A stretch of 18,797 bases of DNA from DAOVRL01 sp964459805 (GTDB taxonomy: Bacteria > Planctomycetota > Phycisphaerae > Sedimentisphaerales > Anaerobacaceae): positions 1 through 18,797 of the forward strand of contig CAYWOD010000047.1 in NCBI GenBank assembly GCA_964459805.1, written 5' to 3'. The translations under genes and the position numbers were made by a program. This document shows positions 1 through 7,244 of this stretch, in pieces (within the stretch, counting starts at the first letter, position 1; every line of letters starts with the position of its first letter). The notes under the pieces were generated by a model. It was not told where the DNA came from, ran no database searches, and saw only the letters and a list, made by a program, of their open reading frames with translations.

Positions 1-2
1 AC

Positions 3-71
3 AACTCCAAGGCCCTGACCTGCAACGGCCACCTACTCATTAACCGGATGAAGCTCAAAACGCTCCTTTAG
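3..71 (+). CDS. Possible 3' end of a gene entering from the left edge
   Basis: An open frame runs from the window edge to a TAG at 69-71 and would encode a 22-residue C-terminus ending in NRMKLKTLL. Its stop overlaps the stop of the convergent sulfatase gene (TTA at 68-70), an arrangement common for convergent genes. The tail is too short to assign a family, and an open stretch of this length can arise by chance. It is reported only because the left edge would otherwise be unexplained. Confidence 0.25.
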   Translation, partial: NSKALTCNGHLLINRMKLKTLL

Positions 72-1534
72 CGATTCTTCTTGCGTTGCTTTGTCTTATC
101 TCTTTTGCGTGGCGTTGTGGCGCTCTCCTTTTCCGGGAATTGGCCCTGGTCGCCGGTATCCTTGATCCACTTGTCCAGGATTGCCCGCATCTCTTTGAGC
201 GTCTTCTCGTGTTCTCGTGATGCGGCAAGGTTGTTGATTTCGTAGGGGTCGCTCCGGAGGTCGTAGAGCTCCTCATCGGGCCTTCGCGGGGCCATAAACA
301 GGGCCTGCGCGGGCGTGAGTTTGCCTTGGGAATGGAGCTCTTTCATCAGCTTCAGCATCGGATAGGAACGCTCCTTGTAGGCATTTTTCTGCGTGTAAGG
401 CCTCTCGGGCATGAAGTTGCGGATGTATTTGAATCGTTTGGTCCTAACGCAGCGGATACGGTCAACGGTTTCGTCGCAGCGGTCGCGGGCCGCGATAATA
501 TGGTCGTGGTTATCCACGGGTAGCCAGGCGCCTCTTGCGGCGGGTTTGAGGAAGACCTTGCCTTCGATATACTTGGGCGGCTCGATGCCTGCGATTTTCA
601 GCACGGTCGCCGAGATGTCGATACCGCTTACGAAGTAGTCGCAGACCTGGCCGGCCTTGAGCTTGCCCGGCCAGCGGACAATCAGCGGGATATGAATGCC
701 GCCGTCATAGAGCCACTGCTTGCCGCGGACGTGGCATCGGCCGTGGTCGCCGATGAAAATCACGACGGTGTTATCTGAGAGGCCCTCGTCGTCCAGTCGC
801 TGAAGGATTTTGCCGACGTAGCCGTCCATTACCTGGATTGAGTTCAGATAAGTGGCCCAGTCATCGCGTGCGACGGGATGGTCCGGGTAATAGGGCGGCA
901 GCTTGACCTTAGCGGGGTCAACCGGGTTGTCTAACTTCTCTCGCACGGTCTTCCAATGCCCGCCCCGATGCGTCATACTGATTGAAAGCTGGGCGAAAAA
1001 AGGCTGGCCCTTTTGGCGCTGGTTCCAATCGCTGCCGTCAAATGCGTTGCTGAACTTGAAGTTGAAGTCGGTTTTGCCCGAGCCCTTGACGCCCGGCGCG
1101 GCCGTCTTGACGTTGGCGGTGAAGTAGCGCGCTTGGCGGAAGTAGTCGGTAATCAGCCGGACCGGTTTGGGCAGGGTGTAACCATCGTTGCGATGGCTGC
1201 GGTGATGATGCACTCCGATGGTCGTCTGGTACATTCCCGTAATCATTGCTGATCGGCTGGTCGAGCAGACCGGAGCGGTGGTAAATGCGCTGGTGAAGCG
1301 CACGCCTTCGCCGGCGAGCTTGTCCAGGTTGGGTGTATGCACCGCGGGCGTACCGTAGCAGCTCAGGTCGGGACTGATATCCTCGGATAGAATCCACAGG
1401 ATATTGGGTTTCCTGTTTGTCGTCTTGCCTGCGCGGCGGCCGGCGGCACTCGCGCATCCCGGGATGGCCAGCGACGCGGCCCCAAAGCCTGCGACCCTCA
1501 GAAAATCACGGCGCGTGTAATCCGCTTTGTTCAT
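68..1534 (-). CDS. Tat-exported sulfatase (type I, formylglycine-dependent family)
   Basis: Secreted sulfuric-ester hydrolase of 488 residues, probably acting on sulfated polysaccharides in the periplasm or at the cell surface. The N-terminus carries a twin-arginine motif (TRRDFLRV, residues 7-14), a hydrophobic stretch and a cysteine at 27 in a weak lipobox (IPGC). Metal-site residues are E51-D52 in the first strand, where an Asp pair is more usual, and D263-H264 in a GDHG motif, with K272 in GKQWLYDGG. The catalytic signature is C90-S-T-S-R94 followed by SAMITGMYQT. The family signature is C/S-x-P/A-S/T-R, so Thr at position three is unusual; C90 would be converted to formylglycine. An AGGAGA ribosome-binding site precedes the ATG. 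The gene lies 52 bp downstream of the DUF4838 gene on the same strand, so the two are probably co-transcribed. The family is certain; the substrate is unknown. Confidence 0.93.
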   Translation of the reverse strand: MNKADYTRRDFLRVAGFGAASLAIPGCASAAGRRAGKTTNRKPNILWILSEDISPDLSCYGTPAVHTPNLDKLAGEGVRFTSAFTTAPVCSTSRSAMITGMYQTTIGVHHHRSHRNDGYTLPKPVRLITDYFRQARYFTANVKTAAPGVKGSGKTDFNFKFSNAFDGSDWNQRQKGQPFFAQLSISMTHRGGHWKTVREKLDNPVDPAKVKLPPYYPDHPVARDDWATYLNSIQVMDGYVGKILQRLDDEGLSDNTVVIFIGDHGRCHVRGKQWLYDGGIHIPLIVRWPGKLKAGQVCDYFVSGIDISATVLKIAGIEPPKYIEGKVFLKPAARGAWLPVDNHDHIIAARDRCDETVDRIRCVRTKRFKYIRNFMPERPYTQKNAYKERSYPMLKLMKELHSQGKLTPAQALFMAPRRPDEELYDLRSDPYEINNLAASREHEKTLKEMRAILDKWIKDTGDQGQFPEKESATTPRKRDKTKQRKKNR

Positions 1535-1586
1535 TCCAGCTTCTCCTATACAAGAATCGATAAACTTATCTCTGCCGCTATCGGTG

Positions 1587-4500
1587 TCACCGGCCCATTA
1601 TTACCACCGTCTGGGTCATCCGGGTGGCGCCGGCAGGGAAGGTCTCATCAGTAGCCTCAGCAGGGCTCACCTTTACGTAATACTCCAGGTCGCGTTTTTG
1701 TATCTGCTCGGCGTTGATCTCTACCGAATAGACCCCGCGGGCGAGGTGGTTGAGGGCGATCTTTTTGAAATCGCCCTGACCCATCGGCCGCCAGTAAAGG
1801 GCTGACTCATCAGGTTTGTGCTTATCCAGGAAAATTATCTTGAGTTTCAGATCTTCGCCGGCCATCAGGCTGCTGCGGACGGTCGGCACGATAAGCCGGG
1901 GCCGGCCGGCGTACTGTTTTGAAGGCATTGCATCGCTCGGCAGCTCCTCGCCCAGTATCCTGGCCAGCTCTTCCCCCGGTTGCGTAAGCAGCGTCGGGAT
2001 CAAGTGCTGCTGCCAGTTGGCCATGTTGCCCATGGCGCCGGGTGTGTTAACGGTTGCCAGCAAATAGAAGTGCACCGTGGCGACCTGTCCGATTAACTGT
2101 TGTCTTATCGGCAGGGCTATCTGGCGGGCCAATCGTTTTTGCGCGTCAGGGTCTTTGGCCTCTTTGACCTTCTTCATTGCTTCGTTGAACCTGGCCCAGG
2201 TGCAGTTGACGTTTCCTACAGCCCGCAGATAGCGGAAGTTATACAGCCAGTAGTAGAACCGCTCCTTATTGCCGCGTCCTCTGACCCGCGGAGCCAGCAA
2301 GCAAAACTGGTCCACAAATTCATATTCCTTACTGACCTGCTCCCAGGGTCTCGAATCGGGCTTTATGCCGCCGGGCCCTCGGACCCAGGTCGATGGACGT
2401 GGTAGATTTGTGTTTCGCTGGCCTTCTGCTGTTGCAGATGGTCCTCCGTCCAGACTCGTGAACAGTTTGGCAATGGGCTCGGCGGCCTTGGGCCCGAACT
2501 GAGCCTTTGCCCAGTCGAGGTAGAAATCATCTGCCGGCAGATCACGAGGTCTCGGATCCGAACCTGCGGCGGGCAGGTCGGCCTGGTGGTCCTTATACGC
2601 CGGGCCGCCGCAGTTGATTTTCCTCGCGACGCCTTTGCCCTCGACTACAATGCCGGCGATAGAGGGATATTCGACCTGATAGTCAAAATCAATCTTCACA
2701 AATCCCTCTACAACCTTGATATTGGCGAAGACATGATGCAGCGCCTTGTTTTTGCCGACCTTCTCGAAGATGTCCAGATGGTCGATGACGGTTTTGCCCT
2801 GGAGCCTTACACCGAAGATGCGTTTAGCCTTTTCGTTATAGTGCGGCTCGCAGAACTTCAGCGTTACAATATACACGCCGTTGGGCACCTTAATCCGATA
2901 CCCCTTCGTGTTGTATCGAACGGTTTGATATAGCGGATGGTCATCTGCGGCGATAATAGTGTTATTCGGAAATGCCGCGGTGCTTCCACCGAGATGGCCT
3001 TCGGTAAGTTTCGGTTCGATACGTTCGGGCTTTTTGCCGAAGTCCGGATTCCAGCCGCTCTGGTCCCAGGCCGCGTGGGCCAGCGCCGAGACGTTCGGCC
3101 CGAGGATGCGCGTCCGCCAGTGGATTCCTAAGAGGCCCGTGCACCCGTAGGCCAGCGCATCGGCGGCGTCACGGCGCATCCGTCCCGCCCAGAGTTGCGG
3201 GATTATCATTGCCGGGTCGTCCTCCATCCACGGAATGGCCCATTGGGGCCGGCCCTTGACGTTGGCAAAACCGGGCTCGACCGGCGCAAAGCCGACGTTG
3301 CGATTGATACAGCTCATCGGCATCTGTTTTGGCAGAGAATTGTCGAACAGCGTCCGGTCTTTCGGCGGTCCGAGGACCCAGCCGCACGTAGCTAACGTGA
3401 ACGGCGCCTTGACCTTCTTCGCAGCGGCAATGGCGGCCCGAAAATCAGCTAACGTAGCTTCGATCTGCTCGTCCTTCGGATTTCCCCACGTCCAGCCTTC
3501 GGGCGTCCAGAACCAGTAATAATCCAGCGGATATGCCTTGGCGATTCGCCGGAACATACCCTCGTAAAGTTCCTGCACCACAGCCGGGTCCGCCGGGTCC
3601 TTGCCCGCGGCCTTGATGCGCTCTTTTACCGCGTTGGGTATGACCAGCGGCGTCTCTGTGCCGACGCACGTCCTGACGCCGAGGGCGCTGGCGTACTCAA
3701 AGGCCTCTTTGAGCGTCTCGCCCATGCGGTCGAATAATTCGTTGGCCTTTTCCTCGGAAAGCTTCGTCCAGGGGTTCATTCGGCGCATATAGTCCGGGCC
3801 GTAGTCGTCGCGCTCAAACAATTGTGCCGCACCGAAGCTGTAATCGCTTGTCTTCGTAGGCTTATAGCCCCAGGCGCCGGTAACGTTGGCGGTAGTGAAA
3901 TGCCTTGACGGGTAGCCGGCTTTTACTGTTCCGTCTTTGTTGAACTCTCCGGGCATACCGATCCAGACCGTCGGCTCGGGGCCGACACCGCCCTGAGGAT
4001 AAGTGTGCAGTCCGAAGAAGTTCATCCGCAGCTTGGGAAGCTGCGCGATGATGGCCTTGTAATCATCCGTATTCCACCAGTCGGGCCCTTCCGGAAAATC
4101 GTGGAAGGGCTGAATCCCCCGCATATTGAACAGTGGTTTGCCGGTTTCATCCAAGTCAGGTATCTTCAGGGCGATGCGCTCATCCGGTATCGTGTCTCCG
4201 TGGAGATAAAACCGCACGCCCAGGCTTTCAGCAAATCGGTAAGCGCCATACAGTGTCCCGATGGCATCACCGCCGGTGATGAGAAGGGCTCGACGTTTCT
4301 CGTAGATTACCGTCTTGAGCAGATATTGCTGCGATTCCAGTGACTTCACCGAGGATGCCAGCTTTTGGTTCTTGCGGGCCAATAGTTTAATAGCCGACCG
4401 GTCCTTTTGCCCGACGACAATCAGCCCGGCTGCCGGGGGCAGTTTTGCCTCTGCGTGGACGATAGGCAGCAATTCGCCGGTCCGCAGATACAGATAACGG

Positions 4501-4667
4501 CGAATCTCTTTCGCCGCCAAGTGCTCGGCTGGCGTTGCATCCGACGGACAGATGATGGTCATTGCCCCGGCTTGCGAGGAAGTGCGGGCCCCGGATATTT
4601 GGCAGCAGACCAGGAATAAGAGCCCCGAAACCAGGATAAGGGTAGATGTTTTGGTGTAGTTTCTCAT
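1587..4667 (-). CDS. Secreted DUF4838-type protein with internal malectin domain
   Basis: A 1026-residue exported protein. A Sec signal peptide covers about residues 1-28. Residues about 35-160 resemble the GH20/GH67-type N-terminal domain (AAKEIRRYL, then TLYGAYRFAESLGVRFY). The central part, about 165-560, looks like a glycosidase-like barrel of the DUF4838 type, with many Trp and Tyr (WFWTPEGWTWG). Residues about 570-680 form a malectin-like carbohydrate-binding domain (YNTKGYRIKVPNGVYIVTL, then FCEP). The C-terminal part, about 690-1026, is helical and ends in a small beta domain. These proteins are thought to bind or cleave uronic-acid-containing or complex glycans; I cannot point to a proven catalytic pair. 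The ATG has GGAGA nine bases upstream. A 7-bp inverted repeat upstream may be an operator. Its partner downstream is the sulfatase, consistent with sulfated-glycan breakdown. Confidence 0.82.
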   Translation of the reverse strand: MRNYTKTSTLILVSGLLFLVCCQISGARTSSQAGAMTIICPSDATPAEHLAAKEIRRYLYLRTGELLPIVHAEAKLPPAAGLIVVGQKDRSAIKLLARKNQKLASSVKSLESQQYLLKTVIYEKRRALLITGGDAIGTLYGAYRFAESLGVRFYLHGDTIPDERIALKIPDLDETGKPLFNMRGIQPFHDFPEGPDWWNTDDYKAIIAQLPKLRMNFFGLHTYPQGGVGPEPTVWIGMPGEFNKDGTVKAGYPSRHFTTANVTGAWGYKPTKTSDYSFGAAQLFERDDYGPDYMRRMNPWTKLSEEKANELFDRMGETLKEAFEYASALGVRTCVGTETPLVIPNAVKERIKAAGKDPADPAVVQELYEGMFRRIAKAYPLDYYWFWTPEGWTWGNPKDEQIEATLADFRAAIAAAKKVKAPFTLATCGWVLGPPKDRTLFDNSLPKQMPMSCINRNVGFAPVEPGFANVKGRPQWAIPWMEDDPAMIIPQLWAGRMRRDAADALAYGCTGLLGIHWRTRILGPNVSALAHAAWDQSGWNPDFGKKPERIEPKLTEGHLGGSTAAFPNNTIIAADDHPLYQTVRYNTKGYRIKVPNGVYIVTLKFCEPHYNEKAKRIFGVRLQGKTVIDHLDIFEKVGKNKALHHVFANIKVVEGFVKIDFDYQVEYPSIAGIVVEGKGVARKINCGGPAYKDHQADLPAAGSDPRPRDLPADDFYLDWAKAQFGPKAAEPIAKLFTSLDGGPSATAEGQRNTNLPRPSTWVRGPGGIKPDSRPWEQVSKEYEFVDQFCLLAPRVRGRGNKERFYYWLYNFRYLRAVGNVNCTWARFNEAMKKVKEAKDPDAQKRLARQIALPIRQQLIGQVATVHFYLLATVNTPGAMGNMANWQQHLIPTLLTQPGEELARILGEELPSDAMPSKQYAGRPRLIVPTVRSSLMAGEDLKLKIIFLDKHKPDESALYWRPMGQGDFKKIALNHLARGVYSVEINAEQIQKRDLEYYVKVSPAEATDETFPAGATRMTQTVVIMGR

Positions 4668-4694
4668 AAGAACGGTCTCCTTGATAGCACTATT

Positions 4695-4724
4695 GTTCGT
4701 TCTTGGTAAGTTATCTTAACGAAC
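4695..4724. promoter_or_regulatory. Inverted repeat, candidate operator
   Basis: GTTCGTT at 4695-4701 and AACGAAC at 4718-4724 form a perfect 7-bp inverted repeat with a 16-base spacer. The repeat lies 28-57 bases upstream of the ATG of the DUF4838 gene, within the divergent intergenic region. The position fits a regulator binding site. No regulator gene is in the window, so this is a guess from symmetry and position. Confidence 0.3.
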
Positions 4725-4815
4725 GAAGCCCGTTGGGGCAACTTCGATTTTGGGCCTTATCGCGCTGCTGCCGTGAATACTCCAGGCCCGGCAGCCAAAG
4801 GCGGCGGAAGATATC

Positions 4816-4844
4816 TTGTCTGTTTTGCCGATTTGGGTTATCAT
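4816..4844 (+). promoter_or_regulatory. Sigma70-type promoter of the terpenoid-type operon
   Basis: TTGTCT at 4816-4821, a 17-base spacer, and TATCAT at 4839-4844 match the -35/-10 consensus at four and five of six positions. Transcription would begin near 4851 and leave a leader of about 65 bases before the GTG at 4917. Its position argues against starting translation at the upstream ATG at 4773. Confidence 0.55.
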
Positions 4845-4916
4845 GAATTCACAGATTCCATAACACTTGATGGTGTGTATATCTATTTGGGAAAAACACA
4901 AGTGCCGGAAAGGAAT

Positions 4917-5662
4917 GTGACGATTTATTGCGACTGTGCGTACTATCAGCTAATTGGCGATAGCGCCAAGTCGGAAGTGCTCAGCGCCATCAAGGCTTCC
5001 GGCGTGGAATTCGAGGTTGTGCCCGATCTCTGCCGGATGTGTGCCGAGCGCGACCCTAAGCTCAAGGATTCGGCAAGCGCAGAGTCATTGAGGGTTTTTG
5101 CCTGTTATCCGCGTGCGGTCAGGTGGCTGTTCCGCGCCGGCGGAGCGCCGCTGTCGGAGGCAGGCGTTGAGTTTGTCAATATGCGGGCCGCCGGCTTGAA
5201 ATTTCAAATTTCAAATCTCACATTTGAGATTCATAATTCAAAACCGCAGGAAAGAGAGCTTAATCTGTCATCTGAAGATTCAGATCTGAAATTTGAGATT
5301 CGAGAGGGTGATTGGATACCCTGGTTTCCGGTTATCGACTACGACCGTTGCGAGAGCTGCAAACAATGTTTGGACTTTTGCCTGTTTGGCGTTTATGAGC
5401 TCTCCGACGATGATAAGGTGGAAGTTCGCAATCCCGCTAATTGCAAGACCAATTGCCCCGCGTGCGCAAAGACGTGTCCAAACAGCGCGATAATCTTTCC
5501 GAAATATNNNNNNNNNNNNNNNNNNNNNNNNNNNNNNNNNNNNNNNNNNNNNNNNNNNNNNNNNNNNNNNNNNNNNNNNNNNNNNNNNNNNNNNNNNNNN
5601 NNNNNNNTAAGAAACGCAGCACGAACGAGCCCAGCAAAGCCGAAAGCGAGGACTATGAGTAA
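4917..5662 (+). CDS. Ferredoxin-like protein with two 4Fe-4S motifs (interrupted by assembly gap)
   Basis: The visible 197 residues before the gap contain C145-x2-C148-x2-C151-x3-C155 and C176-x3-C180-x2-C183-x3-C187, two cluster-binding motifs that suggest an electron carrier or redox subunit. The N-terminal half has further conserved-looking cysteines (CDC at 5-7, CRMC at 39-42, ACYPRAVRW around 63) and belongs to no family I can name. I chose the GTG at 4917 because GGAA lies six bases upstream, the promoter lies at 4816-4844, and the protein-like sequence starts here (VTIYCDCAYY); the same frame is open from an ATG at 4773. Residues about 94-130 are encoded by an AT-rich repeat. After the N run, the frame ending in KAESEDYE and a TAA at 5660-5662 looks like this protein's hydrophilic tail, overlapping the next gene by 8 bases. 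It may supply electrons to the radical SAM enzyme. Confidence 0.75.
5196..5302. repeat. AT-rich dispersed-repeat-like insertion inside a coding sequence
   Basis: The DNA switches from G+C-rich coding to short tandem AAATTTCAAATTTC-type units (5197-5220), a hairpin (AATCTCA at 5214-5220 with TGAGATT at 5225-5231, 4-base loop), and a second copy, GAAATTTGAGATTC, at 5288-5301. Such units are familiar as intergenic repeats in planctomycete-like genomes; that comparison is from memory. Here the stretch is in frame and adds about 35 residues (LKFQISNL, then LKFEIRE) between the N-terminal domain and the 4Fe-4S domain. Confidence 0.6.
5508..5607. other. Assembly gap (100 N)
   Basis: Exactly 100 N, the usual placeholder for a gap of unknown length. 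It falls within the C-terminal part of the ferredoxin-like gene. Reading straight through gives an artificial 823-residue fusion with the radical SAM protein. The reading frame across the gap is therefore not informative. Confidence 0.98.
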
Positions 5663-7244
5663 AAAACGTCTGGCCCCCGCCATTATTCTTGTTGCAGACA
5701 GGACCCTCAGCGCCGACTACAAGATTCTGTTTGAAGGCATCTTTGCGACAATGCAGACTACACAGGTCCCGCAGATAATGATGCGCAAATTCATCGCGCC
5801 GGCGGTGGCCACGGATCAATCGGGGCGGGCCCGCAGCGCTGCTCTTGGCCTGCGTCGTCTTGAATCGGCGCTTCTAAAATTCACAAGTCTGGCCGGCCAA
5901 GACGTAGTCTGCACGACACCCGAGGCTTTGCCCGGCCTGTTGGGGCCGGGGGTAAAGGTTGTGGCGTTTAGCTCGAGCGACCCGTTAGGCAGGGGGATGA
6001 GCAATACGACGACGACGAATTTCTGGAAGGGCGAGCTTTACACGAGTTTCTGGACCAGGCGTATGATTGAGCGGCTGGCTGATGCAAAGCGCAAGTACGG
6101 TTTCAAGGTTGTCGCCGGGGGCGCCGGGGCGTGGCAGTGGGCGTACGACCCCGATGAGAGGGTCCGATTGGGCATCGACGTTGTTTTCGAGGGTTATTTC
6201 GAGTCCTCGGGGCCTGAGCTTTTCACGGACCTTCTCGATGGCCGTCAGGCAAACGGGAATATCTGCGAAAAAGATACCGCCGTCGAAAGAATTCAACCCA
6301 TAAAGGGCGCATCGGTGCTCGGTATCATCGAGCTGTCGCGTGGCTGCGGCCGAGGGTGCAAATTCTGCACTATGGCCGGCAAGAAAATGAAACATCTCTC
6401 GCCCGATACTATTTTGGCGGATCTCCGGACCAATGTTTCCAACGGCGTGGCTTCGGTCGTCAGCGGAAGCGAGGATTTTTTCAGGTACGGTTCTGTCGGA
6501 CTAAAACCCGATTTTGAGAAGCTGCACGGCCTGCTGTCGCAGATGAAGGAAATCAGGGGCCTGTCCTTTATGCAGATAGACCACGGCAATGTCACGTCCG
6601 TCCTGCAGCTTACCGACGAGCAGTTGACGCAAATCAGAGAATTGCTTACGTGGGAAAGCAAGACGGACTATCTCTGGGTGAATATGGGCGTCGAGAGCGC
6701 AAACGGGCGCCTCGTGGCCGCCAACTGCCCGGGAAAGATTGCGCCGTTTGGCGCCGAGGATTGGGAAGATATGGTCCGTGAAGCCGCCGAGAAGATGACA
6801 AGAAACGGTTTTTTCTCGGTTTTCAGCATCATTCTCGGCCTGCCGGGTGAGACCCCCGATGATATCGCCCGCACGCTCAACCTCGTCAAGCACCTGGGGA
6901 CCAGACGCGCGGTGATTTTCCCAATTTTCTATGAGCCTTTATCACACGAAGAGATTAACCAGGGACTAAGATTTACGCTTAGCCGAATGCGGGCCGACCA
7001 TTTGGAGTTGTACAGGACCTGTTACGAGATAAACTTCAAGGCCGTGCCGAAGCTGTTCCGGGACAATCAGCGGGCCGGCGGCGTATCCCGGACGAAAAGA
7101 ACAGTAATGCAGATGCTGGGTAAGACCGAAGTATTTTCCTGGCGGCGAACTTTTAACAGAATCAAAAAGCAGCTTGCAGAGTCCAAGCCCGGAAGGATTG
7201 AGGAGAACCAAACGTATGCAGAACGGTGCTACGATTGCAGTTAG
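5655..7244 (+). CDS. Radical SAM protein with cobalamin-binding-like N-terminal domain
   Basis: A 529-residue enzyme. The radical SAM cluster motif is C231-x3-C235-x2-C238 (SRGCGRGCKFCTM), followed by an elp3/MiaB-like barrel with GVESANGR and SIILGLPGETPDD. Residues about 1-200 resemble the Rossmann-like B12-binding region of B12-dependent radical SAM proteins (KVVAFSSSDPLGRG, KVVAGGAGAWQW, GIDVVFEGYFE). The usual DxHxxG cobalamin motif is not visible, so B12 binding is uncertain. The C-terminus ends in CYDCS. The start is the ATG at 5655, preceded by GCGAGG and overlapping the previous gene's TAA (ATGAGTAA). The next gene overlaps the last 29 bases. In this operon it probably modifies an isoprenoid, for example by methylation or rearrangement, or activates a neighbouring protein; both are inferences. 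It resembles hopanoid-modifying radical SAM enzymes only in general architecture. Confidence 0.88.
   Translation: MSKKRLAPAIILVADRTLSADYKILFEGIFATMQTTQVPQIMMRKFIAPAVATDQSGRARSAALGLRRLESALLKFTSLAGQDVVCTTPEALPGLLGPGVKVVAFSSSDPLGRGMSNTTTTNFWKGELYTSFWTRRMIERLADAKRKYGFKVVAGGAGAWQWAYDPDERVRLGIDVVFEGYFESSGPELFTDLLDGRQANGNICEKDTAVERIQPIKGASVLGIIELSRGCGRGCKFCTMAGKKMKHLSPDTILADLRTNVSNGVASVVSGSEDFFRYGSVGLKPDFEKLHGLLSQMKEIRGLSFMQIDHGNVTSVLQLTDEQLTQIRELLTWESKTDYLWVNMGVESANGRLVAANCPGKIAPFGAEDWEDMVREAAEKMTRNGFFSVFSIILGLPGETPDDIARTLNLVKHLGTRRAVIFPIFYEPLSHEEINQGLRFTLSRMRADHLELYRTCYEINFKAVPKLFRDNQRAGGVSRTKRTVMQMLGKTEVFSWRRTFNRIKKQLAESKPGRIEENQTYAERCYDCS

Noticed and set aside
4773..7244. Single 823-residue ferredoxin/radical SAM fusion protein
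   Set aside because: It spans a 100-N gap of unknown length. A separate start and the likely tail of the first gene are visible just after the gap.
5655..7244. Naming the radical SAM protein as a hopanoid methylase (HpnP or HpnR)
   Set aside because: The architecture is only broadly similar, the DxHxxG cobalamin motif is not visible, and the operon lacks the usual hopanoid genes.
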